From assembly GCA_026182355.1 (NCBI GenBank), contig JAPFBL010000007.1:2260745-2324744 (forward strand): 64,000 nucleotides of DNA. Direction: 5' to 3'. This document shows positions 1 to 11,860 of this stretch, in pieces. Below the pieces are notes generated by a model. It was not told where the DNA came from. It saw only the letters and a program-made list of their open reading frames with translations, and ran no database searches. The stretch comes from Hermatobates lingyangjiaoensis. Taxonomy: Eukaryota > Arthropoda > Insecta > Hemiptera > Hermatobatidae. Every line of letters begins with the position of its first letter. The first letter of the stretch is position 1. The position numbers were made by a program, and so were the translations under genes.

Positions 1-2160
1 TCTTGTCTTCATTGGTTTTAGGTCCAGATTAATGGTTCCCTGCTGAAATCATGTTGGGTATCCACATACTTGGCATAAAGGAATAGCCCTGGATATAAGG
101 CAGCCACATTTCTAGTTACGTCCAACGACAACTATGATCTATGCATAATTGGTCATCAAATAATCAACCTACGGATAAAGTCTTTTATTACGTGTGGAGT
201 ACTCCTCGATTTGAGAATGAGCTTTGGATTGCCCATGATAGAGAACTCCAAGCTTGATATACTAAGGAGGTATCCGTTCAAATTAATGTAGAGTTCAAAA
301 TGAGACCCAGATATTTGGCAAAGGTTTGCTTTGGTGTGAGGTCCAATAATGACAGGAGGTGGACAGACTAGGGACACCTTGGGTGCTTTTAGTTAGCAAA
401 GAATAACAAGTTGAAGCACGTTCACATGCAGGCTTCATGTAATATAGTATGTCTGGAGCACAGAAATCGATACAGTTAATGCTGTCACCATATCACCAAT
501 TACGATAAAAATATAATCAATAAGGAGAGCGTCTATACTTGGTGTGTCCACATCTCTGCAGTGAAGGAACCATGACTGTAGGGCGACCACATTTATCTAG
601 ACGTGTGGATCGAGATTACATTGTACGTGCAGCATGACCAGCACCAAGCCGCATTGCTTCTCCACGGAATGCCTACCCGTGGTCCATACTTGACTCTACC
701 ATCTCAAACACTGTATACCCATATAACAATTAACTTTCTTTATGTATATACCTATCGGTAACAAGCATCACACATTCATTCTTCTTTTTTTTTTTCTTCG
801 TGTAAATAAAGAATTTATTAGGAACATTATTAAATTTTAGTTTCCATTTTTCTTGGACCATACATAATAATATATTAATCTTATTTTTATACTTCCTCCA
901 AAATACAGTTTTCTTTTAATTTTTCTTTTAACGTCTTCCTTTTAACCTCTCTTACGACCTGTTGTTCATATGTTACAATGTAATTGATACTAATATAACA
1001 TTTCCATTGAAAAAATGTTTCCTACATCATTACTGAATTTTGTTTCTCGATCTATTAAAAAGGGAAGGAAAAATAGAGGATGACATATTGTGTGAGAAGA
1101 GTTATGCATCACTTCCCGGCATTGTGTTCAGCTCCCATGACGCTGTTCTACGTCACGTAGCCTAACATCCAGAAGCGCTCTCATAAATCTTGCACTTGGA
1201 CCATAAATTACAAGCTACTGACCAAGTGCAGCCAATCAATTAATATGTAATGTCGAAACAAAATGTCTCTCGCGCTGGTCTAGTATTAGAAATCAATTTT
1301 CATTAGAAATTTATTCCCAGATAAGCGTCATAACGATGAAACCCAGCAAGTAATTTACTCAACTGTTTTTCTTTTTTTATATGAACCTGTACTCCGGCTG
1401 TTTATCGTCATTTTAACTTACGCTTGATTTCCGATCGATATTGCGTAAGGATCATAAACTGAAAGCACAGTAAGAAATGTTGACATTGGGATAAGAATAT
1501 TCAGTGGTCCGTCAGAGTAACTTGTTAAATATTATAAAAGGATATATATATATATATATACCGAAACGTTGGCATTGAGAGTTTCATTTCAACCTGAAGT
1601 CCCGACCGAGTCCTGATAAATTATATTATGTTATTTATTATTATAAATTATATTATGATAGTGTTTCTTAACAAGACACTCCGTTCGGACAACTTATCAA
1701 ACGATTAAAAGAACAAAAAATGGAGAAACAATAGCTAAACTCACTTCAATATTTCGACGTTATTATCAGAAGAAGAAGTACATATATATATATATACACT
1801 TTTTCGTTGGAAATACGATCCAAAACGGACAAATAGAAGAGAACAAGAAGGGAGAGAATATGAGTGAGTTAGAGAGAGAGAGAAAGAGAAATTTCAATAC
1901 GATATTGAAATGGTGTTTAAATGATTATTAAAAAGATAAAATTCTTATTTCTAAATAAGCATTATTGACTAAGCGTCATTCATTATAGCTGAATGAAAGC
2001 CAACATTAATTTGATGGTCAAACTAGAAGAGACCAATGGAAGTGAAGGGGTCAAGACTGGTGTGGTGGAGGAGGCGGAGTGGTAGACGTGGCTTGGACGG
2101 GGTAACCTTGGCCTAGTTGGAGCAGAGGAGCCTGTCATTCAAGGTCACACCCAAGTCACC
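1..2160. other. No recognised gene
   Basis: No coding region is recognised here. Bases 1-780 are less AT-rich than the following DNA but give only short chance frames. TA microsatellites lie at about 1542-1560 and 1783-1795, and a GA-rich run at about 1870-1890. A minus-strand copy of the CTGATGA/GAAATATTG/AGTGAGTT motif lies at 1739-1769, between the TA runs. Bases 2031-2160 rise in GC content and lead into the possible short exon at 2161. Confidence 0.5.
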
Positions 2161-2205
2161 ATGTACTTCCTGCTCCGCTGCGAGGCTCGTCTTGTCAACA
2201 GACTG
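2161..2205 (+). other. Possible first coding exon, 15 codons (speculative)
   Basis: An ATG in good context (caccATG) at the 3' end of a GC-richer island opens a frame reading MYFLLRCEARLVNRL, followed by a possible but weak donor (CTG|gtagtc). The short hydrophobic and arginine-bearing start would suit a mitochondrial leader, and the malic enzyme gene downstream lacks its first exon. The only link to that gene is the lack of another candidate. A chance ORF is at least as likely. Confidence 0.12.
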
Positions 2206-2210
2206 GTAGT

Positions 2211-4260
2211 CATGAAAAGCTGAAGCTTAAGTACTATTCAACCTGCTTGCATAATTATTGATTAATAAGCAACTTACAATTAATAATATGCCTTATATTG
2301 TACTACATTCATAATGGGTGAGTGCAAGCGGAAAATACCTTGCGAATATTTCATAAACTAAGATAATTGGTGGACAATTGTGTCAATTATGGGTCTTTCA
2401 ATGAAATATGACTAATTGATATGACCCGAGCTTGGGGCTCCATAACATTCGTGCAAGTTGTGTATTCATTTCATTTCGACTCCGTATCATCAAACTACTG
2501 AGTGAATTAAATTACGACTATCATTAGATGGATAAAGATGGAATATTTATTCGAGAGACAATCTGCATTTACGGTTTTCAGAGGACATAAGATCAATATT
2601 CACTAATAAGGGAAATTCTGCCCATGACAGTCCTACACGCTCTATGTAACGCTGTACAAATGTATAAGTACATGTTGGGGTCTTTACTTTACAAATTGCA
2701 TTTCTTACCTTTGCTATCAAGTTGTGTCCCCATCCAAAAAAAAAATAAAAAAAACAGTAAATTAATGACAATGTCTTGCAATAAATGTAAATTATTAAAT
2801 GAACTAGGCTTTCACGACATTGAAATGAATATTATCTGCATAAGTGACGTGCGGGGTGATCACCATAAGTGTTAGAGAAGGGTGGAATGAACTCATTCTG
2901 TTATTGTTGCAATTACAATGTCACCTTAGCCATGCTCAATATATCTTACTTGGCAACCGAAGTCTAGCAGAGTCCTGAATCATTAGTCCATGGATGGATC
3001 AACACTTATAAATGGGTGTCGAATTGTCAATGAGCCACACTTTCCCTCCCTTATAAAGCAAAAATGGCGTAAAGCCTGTAACAAAGCATTATACTGTGGG
3101 AAAGTGCGCTTTGGATAAGTGTCATTAACGCCGATTTAGAAAGCACTGAATACAAAGAAAGCAAAGCTTCTATATGAAAAAAACCAGTAATACTAAACAC
3201 TCAACAAGCATAAAGCAAAATCATAATATCAAGATCATAGTCAATTATATTGATCTACAAGACTCGTATGTTTATTAGCCTTACTGTAGTCAATTTGAAG
3301 GAAATGCATAGTAAGTCTACAACAATTGTTCACATATGTTTAAATATAAAAAGTAACTAATTTGTTGTAGCTATTTAAATTAGTCAAATACGATATACTT
3401 GATAAAAATCCAGTCAAAGAATATATTGTTATTAAATGACTTTCAAAACTATTTGAGTAATCTTTTTTGATACTTTTGTTAATATTGAAATCCAATATTT
3501 ATTTTCGATTGAATTATGATAAAAATTACAATAGAACCTATAAAATAAATATTTAAAAAATGAATAATTTCTTAATCAATTTATGATTAACAAACTAATA
3601 ATTCATAATTATGCATTCGATTAATTGAATAAAAAAATATATATTAAACAGTTCTGATGAAAAAAAAATTTATCATTCTAAATGTGAATTAACTCTGTGA
3701 AAAATAATCCGTTTCTGGTAATCTAATTATGATTAATTTAATGCAGGATTAAAAAATAAACTCGGTTATCGTAATTACATTTCATTTTAATTTAATTTTG
3801 TCTGAAATAAATTTTTCGTTGTAAATTTCTTAGTTTTAATTCTGATGAAAAAATAAGCATCTCATCCTAAAAATTATTTCGTGTAATTTAAATATGATTG
3901 AAAAAAACTGAAACGTTATCTAATGCGATATTTAAAAGTTATTTAACTTTTAGTGAATTTCAATTATTAATTATGTAAATTAATGTTGAATGAAACAGTA
4001 CTTGTTACAGTAAATTTAAATTATTTCAAATTTAATACTGAGAGGAAAATAAAACTTTCATCGTAAATGTTTACTAATTATACCGCAATAAATTCACACG
4101 TTTTAGTAAATCATGTTGAGTCACCATTAGGGAGTCTACCCGATACTTGCTAATACAATAATTGAATTATAAAATAAGAGTTATAAGTACTGCTATACAT
4201 ACAATTTGTAATTCAATTAACTAATGAAAAAAATTCTTTTCTCTTAAAATATGTATGACG
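2211..4260. other. AT-rich intergenic DNA
   Basis: Very AT-rich, especially 3300-4250. No coding region, RNA gene or clear mobile element was recognised. The ORFs here are short and without family resemblance. Confidence 0.5.
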
Positions 4261-4447
4261 TTAGTGCGATTGGCAATGGCTTTGTGTTGAGAATGAGTAA
4301 AGGTGGAAGACTGTCAGCAGCAGCGCGAGGCGGAAGGTCACAGGGTCATTCCCCGCCGCCGCCAGAGACAGCGGTGACGCAGCGCGGACCTCAATCACTC
4401 CTGCCTTCACGCTACTGAAAACAGGGACGCGACAAACCCCTAGGGCC

Positions 4448-6105
4448 AAGCCCCCATGGTCATGAACCAGCCAGACTAGCCGAAACCCATCGAACAAGCC
4501 CCCATGGTCATAAACCAGCCGTACTAGCCAAAACCCCTCGAACAAGCCCCCATGGTCATAAACCAGCCGTACTAGCCAAAACACCTCGAACAAGCCCCCA
4601 TGGTCATAAACCAGCCATACTAGCCAAAACCCCTCGAACAAGCCCCCGTGGTCATAAACCAGCCAGACTAGCCGAAACCCATCGAACAAGCCCCCATAGT
4701 CATAAACCAGCCATACTAGCCAAAACCCCTCGAACAAGCCCCCATGGTCATAAACCAGCCATAAGAGCCGAAACCCCTCGAACAAGCCCCCATGGTCATG
4801 AACCAGCCATACTAGCCAAAACCCCTCGAACAAGCCCCCATGGTCATAAACCAGCCGTACTAGCCAAAACACCTCGAACAAGCCCCCATAGTCATAAACC
4901 AGCCGTACTAGCCAAAACCCCTCGAACAAGCCCCCATGGTCATAAACCAGCCATACTAGCCAAACCCCTCGAACAAGCCCCCATAGTCATAAACCAGCCA
5001 TACTAGCCAAAACCCCTCGAACAAGCCCCCATGGTCATAAACCAGCCGTACTAGCCAAAACACCTCGAACAAGCCCCCATGGTCATAAACCAGCCGTACT
5101 AGCCAAAACCCCTCGAACAAGCCCCCATGGTCATAAACCAGCCGTACTAGCCAAAACCCCTCGAACAAGCCCCCATGGTCATAAACCAGCCGTACTAGCC
5201 AAAACCCCTCGAACAAACCCCCATAGTCATAAACCAGCCAGACTAGCCAAAACCCCTCGAACAAGCCCCCATGGTCATAAACCAGCCATACTAGCCAAAA
5301 CCCCTCGAACAAGCCCCCATGGTCATGAACCAGCCAGACTAGCCAAAACCCCTCGAACAGGCCCCCATAGTCATAAACCAGCCGTACTAGCCAAAACCCC
5401 TCGAACAAGCCCCCATGGTCATGAACCAGCCAGACTAGCCAAAACCCCTCGAACAGGCCCCCATAGTCATAAACCAGCCGTACTAGCCAAAACCCCTCGA
5501 ACCGCAGTCATAGTCATAAACCAGCCGTACTAGCCAAAACCCCTCGAACCGCAGTCATAGTCATAAACCAGCCGTACTAGCCAAAACCCCTCGAACAAGC
5601 CCCCATGGTCATAAACCAGCCAGACTAGCCAAAACCCCTCGAACAGGCCCCCATAGTCATAAACCAGCCGTACTAGCCAAAACCCCTCGAACCAGCAGTC
5701 ATAGTCATAAACCAGCCGTACTAGCCAAAACCCCTCGAACAAGCCCCCATGGTCATAAACCAGCCGTACTAGCCAAAACCCCTCGAACAAGCCCCCATGG
5801 TCATAAACCAGCCAGACTAGCCAAAACCCCTCGAACAGGCCCCCATAGTCATAAACCAGCCAGACTAGCCAAAACCTCTCGAACAAACACCCCTGGTCAT
5901 AAACCAGCGGACTAGCCAAAACCCCTCGAACAGCCCATTGTCATTAACCAGCCAGTCTAGTCAAAACCTCTCGAACAACGACCCCATGGGGATATAAACC
6001 CCACAAATACTGACAAAAACCGAGGAACAAGCACCCCATGGTTCATAAACCAGCTATACTAGCCAAAACCCCACGAACAAACACCTCCATGGAGAAAAAC
6101 CCCAC
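4448..6105. repeat. 48-bp minisatellite, about 34 units
   Basis: Tandem units of 48 bp run head to tail; each contains CCCCCATGGTCATAAACCAG and a CTAGCCAAAACCCCTCGAAC block. Units are nearly identical from 4448 to about 5870 and decay to about 6105. Variation is mostly single bases (GTACTAG/ATACTAG/AGACTAG, ATGG/ATAG). Because 48 is divisible by 3, the minus strand is open as a 16-residue repeat (GLFEGFWLVRLVYDHG) over 4261-4929, 4956-5408 and 5530-5919. Those frames are broken by small indels, such as a lost A near 4961 and shortened units near 5500-5560. The frame reads out into a GC-rich unique flank (4290-4445) without a recognisable domain. A non-coding satellite is the simpler reading. 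Confidence 0.93.
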
Positions 6106-6960
6106 TACCATCAATACAAACTAAAACATATTTTATAATACAGTAAAACAACTTATCAGAATCACGGAAGTGATCGTATTAAGTATACTGATATTGTTAT
6201 CAGTCGGCTATTGTTATCAAATCTCAGTCACGAACGCTCTATTTAAAATGAATCCAGATGAGTTTCTTATTATAACTAAACCTCCAGTCATTGCCAACAA
6301 TATTTCTACATTTAAATAATGAGAAACAAAATATTGTTTTAAGCCTCCACTATGTAATAGCTTGATGCACGATCATCAGTCACAATTTGACTACTGCTGA
6401 TCACTCTACGTAACCTTCAGTTGATTGTCGTCTTCTCAGGGTACCTCTAAAGACGGGCAATAACAGAGTCGAAATGTAGTGGTTTATTGTTTCCTCATGG
6501 TTTTGTTCAATATGGTTAAAGTTTCACAAATAAAAAAAGACCAACACATACAGTTTTTCAGTCTCAAGCGACATCAGGAGAACACAGACGTTTAAAATTT
6601 ACATGATTAAGTAACCTGTGCATTTAGATTTTCTAATATTTCTGTTATTTTAAGTCTATATTATATCTGTTGTGTCTTTACTAAATCTGTTGAATATTCC
6701 ATACTGTCAGGAATTAAGTGGTTTGCATACTTTGATTTATGCATTCGAGTATTTAAATAATCATTAAGGTCTCTTTAAATCTTAGCTTTAGATTTCATCC
6801 AATCTATCCTATATACATGTTTAAGGTTCTCACATTTTAATTATACAACTCTTTTTATCATATGTACTACTTTTTTATTCCGTTGTTTTTTACCTATTGT
6901 CTGGTTTATTGAATTATTACTTTTGAAAAGAATCTTTAAGTTATATTGCTTTAGTAAATA
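6106..6960. other. No gene; scattered motif remnants
   Basis: AT-rich DNA without recognised coding content. Remnants of the foldback families occur: a GTCGAAATGTAGTGG segment at about 6470-6485, and at about 6550-6585 a minus-strand match to the CTGATG...GAAA layout. Confidence 0.4.
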
Positions 6961-7804
6961 GTGGCGGACGGTACGTGCATTCTGAGGAACGGTAAATTTG
7001 TCTTAAGCACAATTCATCTATAAGCAAATTTGTCTAAAAATACACTCTGGGACTGGGAAATCGAATTTTTTTCCGATTTTTGATTTGTCTTTTTCTTTAT
7101 ATAAATTGATAAATTTTCTTTATTAATTTTAAAAAGATAACCTATTAATAGTTTGCACGTCTTATATATGTTTGTGTGGGTGTAATATATTAATTATATA
7201 ATGATGACAGTATAATGAAGGGTATGTGCACAGATCATACGCATCATATTATGTACCACCATATATATGATCTGTTACTCGATAACCCATGACAACTAGA
7301 ACACCATTCGGGTCAATCATCTGAAAGTTCTGCTAAAAATCGATCTCTTTTGGTTGCATGAAAATTACCACTGTTATAAAAATGTTATCATCTAAAAAAG
7401 CTTAGTTTTCCACACAATTGATACATTGATAAATGCGAAAAGAAATTACTTTTCTTCTTTGTATAATTTGAAGCATACTTCTTAAAATCTACATGTGTCG
7501 CACATAAATGGAGAATCGTAGAAGATCTTACATTTTAGAATACTTTAATGAAGCTTTTATTTTTTTATAAACCAAGAATCTTTTAGTAAAATTTTATTAT
7601 TATGAAAACCCAATTGTACTTTATTTAAATTATTAATTAAATCTACCAAATTCTCAGCATTTTTTGCTTTCTCATTCCCAAACTGTCAGTTCTTTGACAA
7701 ATTGTTTTTAGATGAATTGTACTTTATACCAAATTAATGTAGACCACACCCAAATTCATTCAGACAAATTGTATTTTAGACAAACTCGCCTAGACCCGCC
7801 ATTT
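6961..7804. mobile_element. Degenerate inverted-repeat DNA element
   Basis: The left end (GTGGCGG, then AAATTTGTCT, ACAATTCATCTA and AAATTTGTCTAAAA) is mirrored at the right end, whose reverse complement begins ATGGCGGGTCTAGG and continues through GTTTGTCTAAAA and ACAATTCATCTAAAA. The arms are about 90-100 bp and diverged. No transposase frame is visible inside, so this looks like an old non-autonomous DNA transposon of unknown superfamily. Exact ends and target duplication are not certain. Confidence 0.4.
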
Positions 7805-7866
7805 TGAAGGGATCAAAATAGAAAATAGAAAAAAATTAAAATAATGAAAAGCTAACAAAAACTCTA

Positions 7867-8100
7867 GGGGCCAGGTTAGCTCAAAGGTTTAAGTGCTAGC
7901 CTCTGGGCTGGTAGTCCGGAGTTCAATCCCCACCTGGCTCTCGATTTATTCACGAGGGAGGTGACTAAATCTGAGTACGTCGTCCCTCAGAGAGGACGTT
8001 AAGCCGTCGGTCCCGAGCCTGTACGATGTCAGGAACTCGTTAAAGATCCCTACTCGAAATGCACTTGAGTTAGGCATAATTTAGAACACCCAATATAGAA
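7867..8100 (+). mobile_element. tRNA-derived SINE, copy 1
   Basis: The head is tRNA-like: a box A match (GTTAGCTCAAAGG, about 7875) and a box B match (GGAGTTCAATCCCC, 7918-7931), about 45 bp apart. A body shared with the copies at 30846 and 41908 follows (TTATTCAC, GAGGACGTTAAGCCGTCGG, CGAGCCTGTACGATGTCAGG, ACTCGTTAAAGATCCCTACT). This copy diverges from the others after about 8100 and lacks the CCTAA-type tail. Confidence 0.85.
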
Positions 8101-9538
8101 TCTGTAGGAATCACCGATCAAACAAAAAGCCGGTAAACAGTTGACGTTATCACCCGCTAGGGGATCGGTTTAAACAATAAAAAAAAACTCCTACATTTCA
8201 TATCAAAATTGAGTTTTTAAGGTCTCAATTGTTTTTATGTTTTATGAGAATAATACTATTCTTAAACGGATTTCAAATCTAATATTTGCAAATTAAAAAC
8301 AAATTAATTTTAAATTTTTCAAAACTAGTTTTGTAAAGGGGTTGAAAGTTTATTAAATTTGTTTGCTAAGCCAGTTAATTTATTTTAACAATATACTGAA
8401 TTATACGTTTTTGTTTGAATGAATGTTTGAATTTATTCGTAATTATTCAATCAACCGACAGTTGTAAACTGAGCATTGTTTGAAGTAAACTATAAGTTGT
8501 CCATATTTTTATTTCGCAAAAACAAAAATAAAACCTAATCTAGATAAGGTTTGTGTTTTTGGGTGAGCAATGGGCTGCGAGGTGAGCACGTCGGCGGCAC
8601 ACTCGTGCGGCGCCCTTTCAGTTTGTCCAAGGCTCCATGATGGACAGATAAAGATTACGTGTTTCACCAGACCTTACAGGGCGCACCTTTCTCTTCTTAC
8701 CATTCATTTCAAATCTTGTTCTCAGAATAATAATGACTTTACACTTTAACGCTGCTATATGACTTGTCGATTTTTAGAAATTGTCAAAGATAAAATAATC
8801 GCAAATAAATGATAAAGTATCATTCTTATAACATAATCTCCAGCTTTTTATTTCTGTCAGCCTTCAGAACTGTCAATCAATACATGAATGTCGTGAAATA
8901 GTTAAACAATGGTTTAACAATTACTCGTCAATTAACATACCGTGTGTTATTTTACTCATACGTGGAAATTATAGACAAAGAATTGAACAAATTTTACGAA
9001 GAAAACAACGCATTTCAAATTAAAAGTTTTTCAAGATTTTTCAAGAAAAATGATATAATCACAATAAATATTATAATAAGAACTGATTAAAAACAGGATT
9101 ATGAATGAAAGGCCAAACAAACACAACTGTTTGTTTTGGGAAGCTATGAACAGTGAGGGGCTATAGATAGTGACGGTTTCTTTCAAATTTGTGATAAGAA
9201 CGAGGAGTGGAAATGAGTGAGTGGAGGAAAAACATATCATTTTTTTTCAATTTACAAACTAGAATATTAAAGTAGTTCAAAATTGATAAAGAAGTTAATA
9301 ATTTGATCCTAAGGTTCTTTTAAGTTCATAAGCCTCAGTTCTTATTTGGCACAAATTGAAATTACCTTAGGAAATATCAGATTTATTATCAGGCTCTGAT
9401 ATTCGGTTTGATTTACTCTACAGTGAATATTTCTCTCGTGTCAGTTACTCTTCTTCTCCTGATGAAAATCAGGACTGTTGTTCGCTATACGAAGTGTTTC
9501 GTTCTCTCTTTTTCTTAGAAAGTATTTTACCAGTTTAT
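8101..9538. other. No recognised gene; one GC-rich patch
   Basis: AT-rich intergenic DNA. A GC-rich patch at about 8568-8690 contains ATGGGCTGCGAG followed by a consensus-like donor (gtgagc) and a later pyrimidine-rich CAG. No protein family is recognisable, so it is left unassigned. Confidence 0.4.
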
Positions 9539-9657
9539 TTTTTAACAAGTCATTCTTAGATATAACCCCAACGAACGTAGCCAACCCGAACTTGTTAAAA
9601 CTAAAGATTACTCAGAACAAAGATCCCGTGCTCTGTGGTGAAGGGGGACCTAGTCGA
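9539..9657. repeat. Direct repeat, copy A (about 118 bp)
   Basis: This matches 10347-10463 nearly base for base, from TTTTTAACAAGTC through CCCAACGAACGTAG and ACCCGAACTTGTTAAAACT to GTGCTCTGTGGTGAAGGGG. The first 60 bp has inverted ends (TTTAACAAGT / ACTTGTTAAA), so each copy may be a small foldback element. Confidence 0.8.
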
Positions 9658-9931
9658 GCTTGCCTCATCTCCTTCCGATGACGAAATGTTCATGTGAGCT
9701 CTGTTACTGTTTACTCTCTATTTCTTCTGTGAACTTCTTTTCAGCAGTTTAATTTTATATTCAGTTTATATATACAATAAAATCAAGAAATGAGGAAAAA
9801 GCACAAAATTATAATAAGATATTTCAAATTTTTGTTTGTTTTCTTTTGTGTTGAAAGATCTCAGTCATTTTTCTGATTTCTTACTGTGATTTGGACGTTG
9901 ATTTATATGAGTTGCCACCTGTCTTTGGGAG

Positions 9932-9990
9932 ACTCACTTTATTGTCTATTAACCTGATGACGACGTAGTCGAAATACAGTAGTGAGTTTC
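9932..9990 (+). repeat. CTGATGA...GAAA motif with flanking stem
   Basis: CTGATGA (9954-9960), a small hairpin GAC-GTA-GTC, then GAAA and AGTGAGT (9981-9987). The AGTGAGT can pair with ACTCACT at 9932-9938 just upstream. It is one of about a dozen related copies; see the finding on this motif. Confidence 0.6.
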
Positions 9991-10040
9991 TGTTTCATTT
10001 CTGTGTGCTCTTTTTGTGAATATAGTTTATATATATATAT

Positions 10041-10264
10041 AAAAAGATTTCACGTAAATACGTGAAATAATACTCAATGATCAAACAACAATATGAAATG
10101 GGAAAACAAGACTAAGATCTTCCAACCGTAACAAGCGGTCTTCGTCAGAGTCAAAAACCCAACAGACGAAGACCGCTTGTTACGGTTGAAAGATCTTAGT
10201 CTTATTTTCCCATTTCATATTGTGGTTTGATCATTGATTGTTATTTTATGTGTTTATGTGAAAT

Positions 10265-10269
<5 letters not shown>
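10041..10269. mobile_element. IR-1 foldback element, copy 1
   Basis: Two arms of about 100 bp in inverted orientation. The right arm reads GACCGCTTGTTACGGTTGAAAG, then TCTTAGTCTTATTTTCCC, CATTTCATATTGTGGTTTG and GTGAAATCTTT. The element is bounded on both sides by TA microsatellites. There is no coding capacity. Other copies are at 14365, 18111, 26957, 38778 (half) and 50656, with diverged relatives at 16890 and 56371. Confidence 0.88.
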
Positions 10270-10308
<39 letters not shown>

Positions 10309-10346
10309 AAGATAAATAAAAGGTCCAACTGGACTTTTATAATACT

Positions 10347-10463
10347 TTTTAACAAGTCTTCTTAGATATAACCCCAACGAACGTAGGCAACCCGAACTTG
10401 TTAAAACTAAAAATTACTCAGAACAAAGATCTCGTGCTCTGTGGTGAAGGGGGGCCTAGTCGA
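10347..10463. repeat. Direct repeat, copy B (about 118 bp)
   Basis: Second copy of the 9539-9657 repeat, differing by a few bases. The pair brackets about 0.7 kb that includes IR-1 copy 1. A short palindrome around CTCGATCAACTAAGGATCGAG follows at about 10471-10491. Confidence 0.8.
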
Positions 10464-10543
10464 TAACAAACTCGATCAACTAAGGATCGAGTCGATAACT
10501 AACTCAATAACAAAAAGAGAAAACGTAAATATAGGCATACAAG

Positions 10544-10700
10544 ACTCACTATAATAACTTCGACAGGCGTCGTCATCAGACAGGAGCAATCCTCCGGAGC
10601 AGCAACAGCTGACTCAGCTATTTCAGTTATTTTATCAAAATTATTTTAGTTCAACAAAAATGACTGCCTGATGATGGTGAATGCTCACCGAAACTTATCA
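10544..10700. repeat. Two CTGATGA...GAAA-type motifs
   Basis: On the minus strand ACTCACTATAATAACTTCGAC...GTCGTCATCAG (10544-10579) is a member of the CTGATGACGAC/GTCGAA/AGTGAGT family. On the plus strand CTGATGA at about 10668 is followed by a GGTGA-ATGC-TCACC hairpin and GAAAC. Confidence 0.55.
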
Positions 10701-11459
10701 CAAGACTCCATGTATTAATATTCATAAATTACCTTAAGAGTTGATCAAATTTTAAAGCAAAGTGGAGTTCAGTTTGTAGAACTCATTCACAAATGTTCTG
10801 AAGAAATAAGAATAGAAGTTGGAAAACAGGAAAACATTAAGTAGAACAATAATAACTGAGAAATGCAGTATTGTTAAAGAAAACATAAATATATATATGC
10901 CTATTGTAGTCTAGTAATTATTTTTAAAGTAACCTTAAAATTTAAGAAAGGGAACCAATATGATAATATATTACTCTCATAAGACAGGTAACTTTTTGCT
11001 TCATATACATTTTTCAAACTTCTAGTTGAACAATCTCGTGTAATGAGGTAACATTAGCACTAATTCTGAGTTCAATAGAATTAGAGGTTAGCCTTGAGTG
11101 GATCAACCTGGAGGTCTTTCTTGCACAATCTTTCTCCCGCACCAAATCCACCTTTGTAGTATTTCATTGGCTATAGCATAAATAAAAATTATTGATGTGG
11201 CACAAAATAAAGAATTTATTTCGACTATAATTTTTTAGTTTGGATGAATGTATGAAAGAAAATAAAGAAATATTAGTTTAAAAAATAATTACTTAAGGAA
11301 CAATTTATTTTGATAATAACTGTTTTCATATTCAATATACAAATAGTTTCCCTTTTTTGTATGGTTTAAATATATTCTTCAGAAATCGGGTATTCGAAAT
11401 TATAAGATCTCTTATCTCTTTATTTTATCATATGGATTTAGACAAGATAAATAGTAACT
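10701..11459. other. No recognised gene
   Basis: AT-rich intergenic DNA with no recognised coding, RNA or repeat feature. Confidence 0.5.
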
Positions 11460-11560
11460 TGGACTACAATGATGTTTCTCGTGCACGCCGTCCTTTAGCG
11501 AGGACGTTAACTGTATCCCTCGAGCTATGTAATCAAGCACTCGTTTAAACATCTCTGCAT
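11460..11560 (+). mobile_element. SINE fragment
   Basis: Diverged match to the body of the tRNA-derived SINE (GCCGTCC, GAGGACGTTAACTG, CAAGCACTCGTTTAAACATCTCT, compare GAGGACGTTAAG and ACTCGTTAAAGATCCCT in the copy at 7867). The tRNA-like head and the tail are absent. Confidence 0.5.
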
Positions 11561-11860
11561 AGTAATAATAATTTCCGCTGTTTAATTGAAATATCTATAC
11601 AATTTTTAACTATCCAAATCAATTAATGGCCCCTTAGCTTTTGCGACTTTCCGCGACTAGATCATTATTTACAAATCTTATAAATTCATCACCAAGTGTT
11701 AACAGGACAAATTTTTGAGGTTGTTTCGATTTATGTTCTCAACATACTTTCAAGTCTCTCATTAAAGAACTTTTTTCAGTTGTAACAGTTTAATTTTAGT
11801 CACAACTTATTTATATCATATATATATATATAAATATTGTATGCTTTAATGCCAGAGTAG

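Noticed and set aside
4261..5919. Minus-strand repeat protein of three adjoining ORFs
   Set aside because: The frames are broken by indels, the unique end has no recognisable domain, and a satellite with a period divisible by three explains the openness.
8568..8690. First exon MGCE followed by gtgagc donor in a GC-rich patch
   Set aside because: Four codons carry no family information; no continuing exon was identified.
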